A stretch of 64,000 bases of DNA from Glossina fuscipes (lineage: Eukaryota; Arthropoda; Insecta; Diptera; Glossinidae). The stretch covers positions 40,691,487 through 40,755,486 of the forward strand of contig NW_023998415.1 of assembly GCF_014805625.2 (NCBI RefSeq). The letters run 5' to 3'. Under the pieces are notes generated by a model. That model had not been told where the DNA came from and did no database searches. It saw only the letters and a list, made by a program, of their open reading frames with translations. Of the stretch, positions 1 to 12,583 are shown in pieces (position 1 is the stretch's first letter; every line of letters starts with the position of its first letter). The translations under genes were made by a program, and so were the position numbers.

Positions 1-779
1 CCATTCGAATATCACACTCCAACTATCTTTGCCTTCATTAAATACTCGGTTACTACAGGCGTTTTGGAAACGAGTCCAGCACCACATTCAAACCTGTTCA
101 TTTTGTTAAATCTTTTTACCTGTTGAGTTTACTGCAAATTATCGTTAATCTTTTCGTCAATCGCTGGCTGAATAAACTCTCTTCACTTTATGACAGTAAC
201 AAGTAAAACATCGTAAATTTGTATTTATTTTCAATATTTCAACGAATTTCGTTCTACATCAATCCATTATTTACCATTATATGTATCGAATAAAGTACAA
301 ACTCCCATTAAGTTCCAGTGTTGTTCAAAGCCATTATCTTGCTCAAACACTAGGGCCAAGTTATATTCTAATAGAACTAAACTAGCCTAAGCAACTTAGT
401 TTTTCTCTGGTCCGGAATTTGTTGCTTGTGTTGCAGGGTACATTATGTGTGTGTGGATGTATGTAACATCCACAAAGGCTTAAAGTAGATATTTTGATAA
501 AATTTGATACTAGAACTAACACTTTGATAATGGTTTGGACAGTTGTTTTTTTCGACCACTCGGCTTTTAACGACCTATTTTGAAAAATCGTTATATGGAA
601 AAAATCGGAATTTTCGAAATTTCTCAACAAAACTAACTCTGTACTAGAATTCGAACATTCGATATTGGTATAAAAGATTTAGTGCGATATTATATTCCTT
701 CATGATCAAATCTTTTATGCCCATCAACATTATTCTAAAAAAGAGAAAAAAAAGTAAAAAAAACAAAATTTTCATGTTC

Positions 780-960
780 TGCAGTAAGGAATGGGCAAGG
801 TTGATATTTTTATTTTCATAATAAAAGTGTTTGTCGCATAGGCGCGTGAGCGTTGTAGGCGTGTCCTTTGAAAAGTTGAGATCGATTTCAAATTCTTCAT
901 TTCTATGAAGGGGAAAATGTTTAGCGCAGATACTACACGGTTGGACAGACAAACAGGTGG
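780..960 (-). repeat. Dispersed intergenic repeat, diverged copy
   Basis: Read on the minus strand this holds a TTTGTCTGTCC-type core, then a CTAAACATTTTCCCC-like block, then CAAAGGACACGCCTAC. These blocks occur in the same order in the copies at 1190-1440 (minus), 2855-3230, 3690-3910 and 6488-6805. From memory, this core is typical of abundant non-coding repeats in calyptrate and tephritid genomes. Element ends are not clear. Confidence 0.45.
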
Positions 961-1189
961 ACTAGGGGAATATTCTTAGCTGCATTCCCGATTTGAAATC
1001 GAAGTTATATAGTTTTTAAAGGTTTTTGTGGCTTGTTTCTGCGCGTATTGAAAAAAAATTTAAATTTAATACACTATAATATTGGGTAGGCGTGGCCAAT
1101 TTTGCCGATATTTTTGGACAAGTACTGCAACATCTCTCATAGAGAGTGCAAAAAAAAAAATTAGTTTTTTATTTCTTTGAAAAAATGAA

Positions 1190-1440
1190 TTCATTCTCAG
1201 CTTATGTAATACTATGCGCGTATCCTTTGACCAACATGACCCATTTTAAGTACCAACGTGCATGCAAGAACTTCCAATGTTTTTACTAAATTCAATGTTT
1301 ACTTTTTGCAGCCGGAAAAATGTTTACAACAGACATCATACAGAGAGAACAGATGGACATGCTTAAATCGATTCAAAATTTGATGCTGATCAAAAATATA
1401 TATACTTTGTGGTGGTCTCTGAAGCTTCCTTCTTAATAAT
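1190..1440 (-). repeat. Dispersed intergenic repeat, well-matched copy
   Basis: On the minus strand this reads CAAAGTATATATATTTTTGA, then TCAGCATCAAATTTTGAATC, GATTTAAGCATGTCCATCTG and a GTTGTAAACAT block. The plus-strand copy at 2940-3030 matches it nearly base for base, so the two form a long-spaced inverted pair. Confidence 0.65.
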
Positions 1441-1597
1441 AAAACTGATATAGAAATCAACCTTAACGGATTTGGTTCAGGTAGGCCTATTTTTTAGATA
1501 CCACCGCGTATAAGAATTCCTCCAATATGCGAGCTTTCCTAAAAATAATATATAATATATGATATACTTTAGCAAAAACGAACGAATAATTGTGCTA

Positions 1598-1665
1598 GAC
1601 GAAGGGGCTAGGGTATTTACTACTGGTCGGCCTTGCCCGATTATAATGTTCTTACTTGTTTTTGA
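1598..1665 (+). repeat. Repeat terminus (GGTCGGCC...ACTTGTTT end)
   Basis: The block GGGTATTTACTACTGGTCGG continues with CCTTGCCCGATTATAATG and TTCTTACTTGTTT. Related ends occur at 2750-2792, 15868-15915, 34240-34270 and 58390-58437. The recurrence marks the 3' terminus of a dispersed element, probably the same one that carries the GTCCGTCTGTC core. Confidence 0.5.
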
Positions 1666-2739
1666 TTAAAAACGTAAAAGATTATTTGCCTGAAAATTGT
1701 GGATTGCTGCAACTCCGTTAGTGTTTCCCATGGACATCAAACATAATCGATTGACATAGGTGTCTCAATATTTACCCCGCAATCCAATGTTATGATGATT
1801 TTCAAGATATATGCACTTTTTTCTTATTATACGCCACTTATGGAACAGATTATATTATATTTGTGCGGATGTTTTTGTTACACCAAGAAGGACTAAACAT
1901 ATCTTTCTTTCTTCTGGTCTACTAATCGATTTAGAATAATTTCTTGAATCAATTTAAACTTGTCTGTCCTTCTGATACCTGTTCATTTGTTCTAGCGTTC
2001 AACTTATAAGGTCGCTTTTTTAGAGCTAATTTGACGAAATTTGGTAACCGGAAATATTTTGATCCAAAGCCAAATTCTTGTAAATTGAAAATGGATAGAG
2101 TCGGGCCAATCCCCGTATAAAGCCTTATTTTGAAAAAAATCATTACCTGAAAAAAATGTTCAATTTTCCAAACTCGTCGTCAGTATTTCGTCTGAGTAAT
2201 AGCATTTCGGCATTGAAAGTGAATTTCATAGGATCGCTACTACTACTACTCTATAACTACTCTATATACAGGGCTATTTTTTTTTTTTTTTTTTTGAAAA
2301 AGCAGTGTATTTGCAAAATTTCTTGACAACATTTGCTGAGTATTAGTATTTCAACATACTAAATTGAATGCGAAACAATTTGGATCCGATGGATCTATTT
2401 TTTAATTTTCTTCCATATCAGGATTCTTATGAGAACTAAGCCGCATAATAGTGATTTGACATCAAAATTAACTGCACCAAGTTTGGAACATGTCGGTGGG
2501 TATTCTTTTGACGCTACTCTATATAGGCGTTTTCGCGAAATGACGTCGAATTTGTAATACTTTATCACGAAAATAATCAAACAATAATAAGATTTTTGAC
2601 AGGACAATTATATCAGCTAAATGTGAGCCATCTCAGTTCACGTCTTAGGCCTGCGTCCATGTAAGATTTCCTTTGGAAAATAGGCGTATATATGCAAGGA
2701 AGGTATAACCATTTACCATAGATAATAAATATTATATTA

Positions 2740-3230
2740 GCCAAAATGATTTAGGGTACTTAATGGTCGACCTTTATCCGACTATTTTGTTTTATATCCA
2801 ATGTTTACTTATTTTATTTACAATATTCTTAATTCTTTTAGTTACTTTAACAACATTCTTATACCCATCATCGAAAGGTGAAGTGTACATTCGTTTCGTC
2901 AAAGCATTCACAATGCCCAGAAGGAAGCTTCACGTGCCTCACAAAGTATATGTATTCTTGATCAGCTTCAAATTCTTAATCGATTTAAGCATGTCCATCT
3001 GTCTGTTTGTGTAATGTCTGGTGTAAACATTACCCTAATTACAAAAATAAAGCTATCAGCTTCAAATGTGACGGAAACATTAGCTATTCTTGCACGCAGG
3101 TTGCCATTGAAAATAGGTGAAATTGGTCAAAGAGCATGTCTACACTAACATGTAAACTGAGAACATCTCTACTTTTTAGAGGGAAAAAAATAATATTTTT
3201 GCCCATTACTTACATTTATCGATTTGCCGA
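2740..3230 (+). repeat. Dispersed intergenic repeat, longest copy
   Basis: The stretch starts with a terminus-like GGGTACTTAATGGTCGACC. It then runs ACCCATCATCGAAAGG, a GTATATGTATTCTTGATCAG block, GATTTAAGCATGTCCATCTG, GTAAACATTACCC, and GAAATTGGTCAAAGAGCATG near 3120. The same block order recurs at 6488-6805. A plus-strand open frame of 83 codons lies inside it but translates only the repeat. Confidence 0.6.
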
Positions 3231-3279
3231 TAAACCTATAAAAATTAAAAGGTAGATTCTATGAGTGCAGTTATAGTAC

Positions 3280-3490
3280 TTGTGCAAAAATAGATCACGC
3301 TTACCCAATACCATAGTGCATCAAATTGTTCACCTTTGCCATACAATTGCAACTCACCAATGGATCTTGAAGAAGTCTGCCTCCCCAATCTGCAATTGTA
3401 GACAAATTCTCACTATGAAGCACATTCTCTGTGACTGCCTTAACGTTACCTTGGCTAGAAGTATTGCATTTGGAACGATTAACTGAACAG
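3280..3490 (+). mobile_element. Non-LTR retrotransposon remnant, ORF2 C-terminus
   Basis: A 68-codon open frame ends with SPICNCRQILTMKHILCDC. This fits the cysteine/histidine cluster (C-x-C ... H-x3-C) that closes ORF2 of many non-LTR retrotransposons downstream of the reverse transcriptase. Nothing of the reverse transcriptase is readable upstream, so this is a short 3' fragment of a dead insertion. The clade cannot be assigned from this piece alone. Confidence 0.6.
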
Positions 3491-3689
3491 AGTATCAATG
3501 CAATATATTACTTTTATAAATTAGAACTGATAGCCTGTGTTGCTAGTGCTCAATGTCTTTTTTTTCAGTCTAAGAGTTTATTTCATTACTCTAAAATTAT
3601 AATTATAATAATAATAATAATAATATTTTTTTTTAAATTTTGTAACGTCCAGGAGCACACTTCAAAATACTCCATGAAATATATACAGT

Positions 3690-3910
3690 CTCCATCAGTG
3701 TCAAATTCGTAAGCATATCCGTCTCTTCGTCTGTCCATCTGCTCGTCTGCGCATATGTGTAGCGTGTAGTGTCTGCGGTAAATATTCTTTCGTTTACAAA
3801 AACGAAAATATTACTTACAAGCTTGCAAAAGAATTTGAAAATTGGCCAAATCGGTCAAAGGACACGACAGCAAAGCTGACTATATTTTTACTTTCCACGT
3901 TTCTTTCTCG
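3690..3910 (+). repeat. Dispersed intergenic repeat, diverged copy
   Basis: The block order matches the copies at 2855-3230 and 6488-6805: a TCGTCTGTCCATCTG core, a run of TTTACAAAAACGAAAAT, then GGCCAAATCGGTCAAAGGAC at about 3842. The end is diffuse. Confidence 0.5.
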
Positions 3911-4583
3911 TTACTCATGAATTACAACAAATACACGGTATAAATTTACACTTCTATGTTGTAAAAATAGAAACAACAGCCACATCCCAACCGTTGTTGT
4001 AAAGCATGAGAATTACGGTTTTTCTCTTGTTTCAGTCTTTTCTAGGACAACGGTGATAGATAGATATAAGAGATTCGGTTACAGTTGAATATAAATTTTT
4101 AACCTGCTACAATATAAACTATGTTAATATATATTCATAGTGCTTTTATTCATTATAGTTTAGACATTATATTATTATATATGTTACAATAATAGCAAAT
4201 ATTTAGTTAAGCGGTGCGGCTATATATCTCTTATTACAAGTATGCAATAATATCATGATAGAATTGCGTAAATTTAATTTTATTGCTACTTATTTGCAAT
4301 ACTTTATGCAAAAAAAAAAAAAAAAAAAAAAAAAAAACGCTTTAAAAACAATGCAATCAAAACATTCGATTGTGAACGTATGGAATACCTTTGCTTTTTC
4401 CTATTCTTTGGGTCATCCTTAAACTTTAATAAAAGCCGGCCACCTTTTACATAAGAAAACAGAAAAAAAAAAACAAAAAATGCAAAAATGTAAATAAGCC
4501 GGCGATTGCTATATGCAAACTTATGCGGGTTTTCTACTTTAATCAAATGCGACAATTCCAGCTATCTATATGAACGGTGTGCT

Positions 4584-4621
4584 GGATGATGATAATAATG
4601 ATGATGACGATGATGATCATA

Positions 4622-4661
<40 letters not shown>
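4584..4661. repeat. (GAT)n microsatellite
   Basis: This is an imperfect trinucleotide array of ATG/GAT units, about 26 repeats long. It is interrupted near 4590-4622 by ATA and ACG variants and is pure afterwards. Confidence 0.9.
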
Positions 4662-5227
4662 GCATAAAATGATTTTCATATTCAAACAAGAAGAAGAACT
4701 AAATTAAAATCTCTCGTTAATAAAAAAAACAACAAAAGTTCTTTAACCCTTTCTTCCCCTAAAACATTATAAGACAAACTGAAAAGAAAAAGAATATATA
4801 TGTATATATATCTATATATATATATATATATATAGATATATAAAACTGAAGGTGTTTTATGGGATATTATGGTGGTTGTGCATTATGAATAGTCAGTCAA
4901 AGATGTATATACCATAAGGATGACTGTCCCATGTCCGCGAGTAGGTAGCTGTAATAAACTCGTTCTCAGCATGCTTTTTATTATTATTTAAAATGAAAAA
5001 ATCTCTTAACTGGCGTTGTGGATTTGAATAAATTTTTATGGCATTGAGTTGATAGCGCGAGGGATGGACGGATGGATGCTAAGCGATGCGGTAATTGCTT
5101 ATATTTTTAAGCGTACATATTACGTCCTTTTTTGGGATATTTAAAATGCGAAAGCAAAAAAACAAAACAAAACAAAAAAAAAGAAGCATTTAAAATAACA
5201 TACAATACAATAGCCACACAAACCAAT

Positions 5228-5266
5228 ACACACACACACACACACACACACACACGCGCGCGCGCC
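5228..5266. repeat. (AC)n-(GC)n alternating tract
   Basis: About 27 bases of alternating A and C run directly into about 11 bases of alternating G and C. The whole 39-bp tract alternates purine and pyrimidine, the classic composition for left-handed Z-DNA. Confidence 0.9.
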
Positions 5267-6271
5267 AGTTTATATACACATAGTCTGGATAACAGATATA
5301 ACGATAGAATGATTGAAAAACGGACAATGTAAAGCAAATTCATTGATGCTTTTTTTTTTCCTTTTTTGTGTAATTATTTACACAAAGCGTTTTCATGCAA
5401 ATGAAAGGGTTAGCATATTACAACAACAAAAACAATAAAGACAACAACAGCAACAGCAACAGCAACGACAATAGTAATAAGAATTGAGAGAAAAAAAAAT
5501 ATAACGAACGTTTCTTTTTTTTTTCTTTTTAATACAAAAAACAAAAAAAAAAACAAAAAAAAAAGAAAAGAATCCCTAGAACGTTTTTATAAATTTATCC
5601 ATATATCTAGCCGTGAATATGCACGCATGTACACTTGGAATTGTTTTGAGCAGATGTTCAATGCATTTCTGCAGGATATTTACTATTGACCGTCGGACTT
5701 TTGATGGATGAACGAAAGTAAAAATAAACGGATGTTAATGCATTGAAATAAACCAAATATTTGTACAACATTTTCCGCTCACACACGCAGCGCCTGTGCA
5801 TGCATGCAGACTTCTAACCCTAAACAAAGCACACTGTACCCATTCTTATTTAAACGACTTAAATGTACATACATTCCATTCGCTTCCCGCAGATATTAGG
5901 GTAGATCTAATTTTCACTATTACTCATCAATTCCGAATCACTTTCTCAAGCGATCCAAACTTGCTCTCGTAACCTGCTAATCAAATTATAAATTTCAATT
6001 TTTTTTTTTTTTTGTATATAATACCTTCCTAGTTACATATCTTATAAAAACGCCTTTGCAGTCCAGTTTGCCTGATACTTACCACTAAAATTACATACTG
6101 GATATCTTAATACATTTCTAAAAACATTTGTGAATCATCGTAACGTCTGTACGCAATAACAAAAAAATAAAAGCCACACCTTTATTACCTCTAAAAGTGC
6201 GAGCTGTCATAACTTTTGATCGCTAAAATACCAAAAGTAATATGAGATGAATAAGTTAGACCGATATATAC

Positions 6272-6302
<31 letters not shown>

Positions 6303-6487
6303 TATGTTCAGAGAAGACAGATAAATGTTCGTTCCTCAAATATCGAAAATTGCACCTTGTTGCACGGAAAAGAGTCGCACAAACAGATCTATCTGGTCCA
6401 AGCTTTCTACAGTAAAATCATATGTCAAATTGTTAATCTGGATAAAGTGTTAAATAATTGACTTAGTTGGCTTGTAGAGCCTTATTT

Positions 6488-6805
6488 TTGTACCCATCAC
6501 CGAAGCATGCGGGATATATTCATTTTGTCGCAACGTTTGCAACGTTCAGAAGAAAACTTCAGAGATCCCACAACGTACACATATACTTGATTAACATCGA
6601 ATTCTGAAACGATTTAACCATGTCCGTCTGTTCATTTGTCCGGTTGTCCGTTGTTGTAAACATACTCCCGATCGCAAAAACGCAGCTATTGGCAGAGACG
6701 TTAGAAGGACACGCAGTCGAAGTGTCACATAAACCGAGAACACCGCTGTTTTTCGAAAAGAATAAAAAATTGGTTTTTCACTCATAAATTACAAACATTT
6801 GAACC
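6488..6805 (+). repeat. Dispersed intergenic repeat copy
   Basis: It opens with GTACCCATCACCGAAGCATG and a GGGATATATTCATTTTGTCG block. It continues with CGATTTAACCATGTCCGTCT, GTTGTAAACATACTCCC, and GGACACGCAGTCGAAGTGTC at about 6708. Its end, AATTACAAACATTTGAACCC, resembles the end of the copy at 3690-3910. This is the most complete copy in the window. Confidence 0.65.
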
Positions 6806-7129
6806 CATATTCTATGGCCGATTTTGTAGGACCCCTGGCAAGAATCTGAAAAATTAGCCCCGCCTCAGTTTTTTTTTTTTTTTTTAGTCCCTTTATAACG
6901 CGCAAAAGCAAGCTCGAAAAACTCGTAAAGTGCATAAATTCTCATCATGCATGTCCCTGGGAATGCATCTAACCATAGCTGGCTGTACCTCCAACTGTGT
7001 AGCATTTGTGTTAAGCATTTTACCGTTCGGAAAAACTTGGAAAGAAGAAAATACCGCAATGCTAACAAAAATGAATACAATCGTATACAACGAACAACAT
7101 GCATAAAGATATAAGAAGCAAAGGGTGCA

Positions 7130-8560
7130 TGGTTCGAAAACGACCATGAAAATAGAAAAGCTTCAAGCTATGCAAGAACCTAAAGAGGACATGTGGCCTG
7201 CAGAGAAAATCAGCGCTAACCTGTTCGATGAATAATCGTCACCGAATTGGAAGAAAAAAGAGAAGAATGGGAAGATTATATTCGGTTAACTATTCTCCGG
7301 TAATACTAAATCCGTAGAGCCTGTCGCCGTTGATGAATAGGGCCAGCCATTACGAAAAATGTAATAAAAAAAGAATATCTATAAAAAACTCCGAAAAAAA
7401 CAAGGCCATGGGCCCAATGAAGTACCGATAAAGATTATAAGACTAATAAAGGACGGTAATCTAGATATTCTGCAAACCATGATTTATGACACAACTACAA
7501 AGAAAAAGAATGGCAGAAGATGTCAACCTTAGAAAATCATTTCCCTAATAAATGATGTTTTGAAAATATTGCCAAGAATAATCCGGCACAAGAATTATGG
7601 TAAATATGAATCGTCACTTGACCCTAATCAGTTTGGCTTCACACTAAGGCACGGGCACGCTTTCTTCTTCTTTGTCTCATAAATTATGAAAAAGCATTTG
7701 ACGGGGTACGTCATAATCAGTTAATAGACATCGGGAAGCGCCTTAGCGTTGTCAGAAAAGACGTACTATGTATAAAAATTTGTATTGGAGACAAACAGCC
7801 GAAGTACGTGATGGTGATATTAAAACAAACCATATACCTATAAACAGAGGGTACATCTTATCTCCTGCAAGAAGCTGGCATTAAGTTTCATAGGCAGTTC
7901 ATCAATTCAGTCATCCGATGTACGTACGATATAACTATCCTAGCAAATAATACACAGAATCTGCAGACGAGAGTTCAAGCTGCTTTCGGTTTATATGGCC
8001 AAAGCAAATTTATGGTCGTAAGTCGGCCGAAAACTCCGTATGCAAATTCCACTGTGTCAATTAGTAACCAAAATGTGCAACGTACCAAGTGTTTCCAAGT
8101 TTTTACACTTTGAATATTCCTATTACATAAAAAGAAGAAGACATAAAAATAAAAACGGAAATGGTTCGAATATCGTACACGAAATACGAGAATATTCTAG
8201 GAAGACGGGAAATTAGTTTTTTCCCCCGCCTTCGCTTCACGAAATGCTTTGTTCACGCCCTTGTATGCCCTAGAACCATAGACATGAAAAATCTATACAA
8301 TGAACAGGCTGGAAACCTTTAAGACATGATGCTATAGTAGAACTCTGAAACTATCGTCGGCTGATCGCATATCCAATGCTGAAGTCATGAAAAGATTAAG
8401 CTTTGACCGGGGGCTATTAAAGTGTACTGCGAAACGAAAAACCGCGTGTTCTAGAGAAATGATATGTGGTGAAAAACCGCGGAAGACTGTAGGAAACAAA
8501 TAACTGGACAGGACTGCGAACCATAGGCGAAACGAAGAAGCTTTTTGGGCTTTAGTTTAC
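7130..8560 (+). mobile_element. Decayed LINE with reverse transcriptase (RTE-like)
   Basis: The plus strand preserves, across several frames and stops, a non-LTR reverse transcriptase. At 7675-7730 it reads NYEKAFDGVRHNQLID, the F/Y-x-KAFD motif with the catalytic aspartate. At 7930-7965 TYDITILANN sits where Y-A/M-D-D would be. At 8360-8400 it reads DRISNAEVMKRLSF, a conserved box near the ORF2 C-terminus. A basic, Trp/Lys-rich tail follows at 8460-8540. Many frameshifts and stops, and loss of the Y-x-D-D pair, show it is inactive. The motif style resembles elements often annotated as RTE-type in insects; the clade is inferred from motifs only. Confidence 0.7.
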
Positions 8561-8569
8561 ATAACTTAG

Positions 8570-11500
8570 TAGATAATAATAATACCACGAACGGTAAAAA
8601 AACGTATGTGATAAGTTATATCCAGGTGTGAATTGGTTGTAAAATAAGAAGAAGACTTAAAGATATATCGATTAGTTAATGAATACCGCACTCATTCTAA
8701 AATTATTGACAGGTCTCAGTAGTAATACAGTATCATTGTTTACTTTATATTTGTAAAGCTTTTGATTTTTATACCTTAGACCACTTGTAGGACAGGGTAT
8801 ATTGAGTTTACGCGTTTGTGTATTAAGCATGCGGAATGACATGAGATATGATGTCCATTCTTTATTTTATCGATTCAAGTAAAATTATTTTCAGGACTTA
8901 GTTTTAGCTCCATCCGATGACGGTCCACATATATGTGTGTTCAACCCTCACATCATTTTTGAGATATTTTAACGAAACATTTCAAAATCATTTGGCTGAA
9001 AGGCAAGTCCAATTAAAAATGGATTGCCTTAGACTAGTTTTACAATCATTGTTTATACAAAGCCTTACTTCAAAGAAAATGTTTATCGCATATTTCTCAG
9101 CAAAAATGGATGGGAGATCGAAACAGTTCGGACGTGCATATCGATTGTTAGAATTGAGTATAGGGACGAAAGACGAATCGAAACATCTAGTAGCAGGTTC
9201 CGGCCGAAGTTTCTCTCAGGATAGCTGGTGCGTTTAAAATTTATGTAAAACAATCTCATCTGATAAGCGATTGATTAGAGACCTTAGGATGGAAACGATC
9301 TTAACCTATTCTCGAACTTTAAATGGGTAACCCCGCCACTCACCTTTCTTCTTGTGACATAATGCGCCCAAGGGGGCCACTTTTGGTAAGCGGAACTGAC
9401 GCTGTAGAATGAAGCAAACGTAATGTTACGATGCCCAAATTTGTACGAAATAAATGTGGAAAACTTGGGTATGACGGGTGGGGCCATCCTTTAAATCCCC
9501 TCGCGTATAAACGTTTATAAGAAAATTAAATTTTCATATGACAAGAAGATGCAAATTTTTAGAATTGCATAGAAAAAGCGACTATAAGTTAACGGTGTGA
9601 TCCACGACGACGGGCATCAGCTTTCGGACGGTCATTGGTTTCAACTTTGAGAAGCTTAAGTTCACTAACGGATTTTTGAGGAGGATTTTTTTTGTTTTGA
9701 AATTTTTGTTTTACGTAATTGTGCGAAAATCGAAAAGAAAAGGAATTTTTTTGCACTTTGTTAAGATATTTCATCAGGAACATGTTTACTCTTTATGATA
9801 ATAAAAATACTTTCATGTTATGTGAATTGTGTTAGTGGTACGAAAACATATGTCTTTCGGTATCTGCAAAAAAATTAAAAATACAAAGAAGACTTCACAG
9901 GTCAAGCACTCGGATAATTCCAGCATTGTTGGCGTCACCAGTGTCGACGCGCAGGCAGTTTAACATTTCCCTTTTTACACTTAGGAACGGCGCCATTCAT
10001 GCACACGCGTGCTATTTGGCGTTTAACGGCAGAAGTGCAGAAGAAATATTTAATAATGAAAACCCTAAGCCGCAGGCACAATGACCGACGGCATATTTAA
10101 AGCTCTAAATGTTTTCTAATCACACAAATCGAACACAATGTCACCTTTATCACAACTGGTCATCGTCATAGGCAGCAGTTGAAGCAGATGTTTTGTGTGT
10201 ACTAATGCGCTTACTACCATTAACTACCGCTGCTGGTTCTGTGGCTCTTAGATGATCGTGGTCTGTGAAAAAGTGAATTAAAGGCAATAAAAATGCAAAC
10301 TTCATGTCTGTTGGTGCAATGCAAAGCGATCCGCCGCCATGTCTTGCCAATCGAAACAATGACCGGCATTCGCGTTATATGCCGCGCATATACGTTGTTA
10401 GTAAACTTGATTTATTGCCCCATAATGGCTGGTTAGACAGTCGTAAATAACATGAATATTTGGCAGTATTCCAAATGAAACATTTCGCGTTTTTCGTTTG
10501 TTTGTTTGTTTGTGTTTTTTTTTTTTTTATTTTTTTTTTCCTTTTTTTATATTATTTCGAAAATGAAAATGAAAACTATACAAACGACAATAAGACTACT
10601 AGTCTGGTCATTTTTGGCAGACTGAATAATGTCAGTTAAAAAGCCATATGCATATATATCTGTCGCCACAATGCTTAGCCACCTGTATAAGATAAACATT
10701 TTTTTTTTTTCAAAATATTTAATACATAAACTATTTCATACGGATTTCTATATCATCAGAATTGCGAACGTATTCCATGTCTTCGAAAGCTCGACCGTTT
10801 CGAGAAAGGAAAATAACAATAATAACAAACAATCCATTCATTCTATTATCTCAAAATTATTCCTAGCAAAATATACACATACATATAAAAAACTAAATAA
10901 TTAATATTATAATACTCAGGTCGGTTCTGAAGTCGGTTTGTTCTTTCTATCACCTGGCAACTGATAATTTCCAGCAGCTGTTTGAAGATCAGCTTCAAAA
11001 TTCCTAAGAAAAAATTAAAGTGAAGAAAAAATCTTTAGCTTCACAATGAAATGGTTAAATGGATCCGATATTAATTCTTCTAAATCGGTCCATCTTTCAT
11101 CTTCTTCTTCTTCGCCCTACATTTACCATTGAGGCAGACAAACATACCTCCTTCGTTTTCTCTCCGTTCGTACCGTTCGTTTAGTATTAGTTTTGAATTC
11201 GGTTTTGCGTATACGCTTAGAGACTTTATGCCATACCCTTACACAATATTCCCCAACAGTTTTCAAAATGTTGAACTCTCTTCGACAAGCCGTGAGAAGG
11301 TGCTTAGGAACTACCACAGATTATGTTAATTATTTATAATATTCATTGTGCAATTCGGGTGCTTTCATTTATTGCGAGATATCATCGATGATATTAATTC
11401 TCTTAAAAATTCTCTGGTCGGCCACGTCGTATGCAGGACAAGTAAAGTAACTTTATATGCACTAATGCCAATCGCTTTAATCAAAACATGGAAAACCGCA

Positions 11501-12549
11501 AAGTATTTTATTTTATATAGGCAGATAAGTCAGCTCTGAACGGAACACTGAGCACATTTACCATTTAGATCGCCTTACGAAATATATGTGTGTCAAGCTG
11601 AAGACCAACATTTACTTTCACACATACATAAGTATATTGCGAAATTTCCGATTTATGACAAGCGTATGTTTAAAAACTGATCACCTCTGTCACTGTAAGG
11701 TAAAATTTTAGATGGGTCCATTGACTGATTGCATTGACTAGTATTCCATCATTTAGAACGCGCTCACATGCCTATGCCTCGTCCTATCGTTTCTATTATT
11801 AAGTCCCTCTTTTGCCTTCGAAGACAAAAATATAATCCATATATATTTATGGATTGGGAGAACTGAAATATCGAAGGTTAAACGAGCACGGGGCACGTTA
11901 AGCTTCAAGATAGGCATGATTCACCGAAAACATCACCTCTGTTCATAACAGTGAAGTTCCTATTGCTTAAACTTCATACGAAATGTAAGCGTCAAACTTG
12001 ATACCGTCCAAGGTTTCAGAACGAGGGAGGTTGTGATCAAACTTCAAATACCCCAACCACAATATGGAAGAGATGCTAACTTAACACTTCGTTGCCTCAT
12101 AAAGAAATCTCTTAACAAGCTTGATGAATGTCCCGAGTAAATAACCCGATCTGATAAGCTTGTAAATGCTCTCTCTATACCTGGTTGAAATTACGGCATT
12201 GGCGCAGCACCGCAAGTCCTTTGAAAATCTGCAACAAATATATTACACTTGTGCAACCAAAACAACAAAATTGTTACACATTTGTGTATATATATATATA
12301 TATATATATACATATATATGCGTACATATGTGCTTGTACGTGCATGGAAGATATGAAATCAATGTTTACAGCCAATGCATTCCGAGTCAATACCCGCAAT
12401 TTAAAAGGGTAACAGTAGCAGTTGTAACAATCAAAACAACAAAGTCCGGTCATGGTAATCAATTGTCGAGGGTCAGTTACCAAAGGGAACTGTGCGTGAG
12501 AATAAAACGAAAGCAGGTTATTGTTGTATTCATTTATTTTTGTTTTCTT

Positions 12550-12583
<34 letters not shown>

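Larger units (their letters stand above)
1..3279. other. Gene-poor AT-rich spacer with dispersed repeat copies
   Basis: No open frame here looks like a gene. Most of the stretch is made of diverged copies of the dispersed repeat described separately (about 780-960 minus, 1190-1440 minus, 1598-1665, 2740-3230 plus). Short open frames translate this repeat in various frames and share no codon pattern. A poly-T run lies at 2277-2295. Confidence 0.6.
4090..6460. other. AT-rich spacer dense in simple repeats
   Basis: No coding signal is visible. The stretch contains a poly-A run at 4310-4336, (GAT)n at 4584-4661, (TA)n at 4794-4842 and 6264-6304, and a CAACAG-rich patch at 5440-5466. A run of (AC)n continuous with (GC)n lies at 5228-5266. 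Open frames here translate the repeats. Confidence 0.6.

Noticed and set aside
5107..5343. Val/Cys-repeat and Thr/His-repeat ORFs
   Set aside because: They are translations of the (AC)n tract.
8917..9237. 106-codon ORF
   Set aside because: No domain, splice or promoter evidence, and it starts within repeat-like sequence; regarded as chance.
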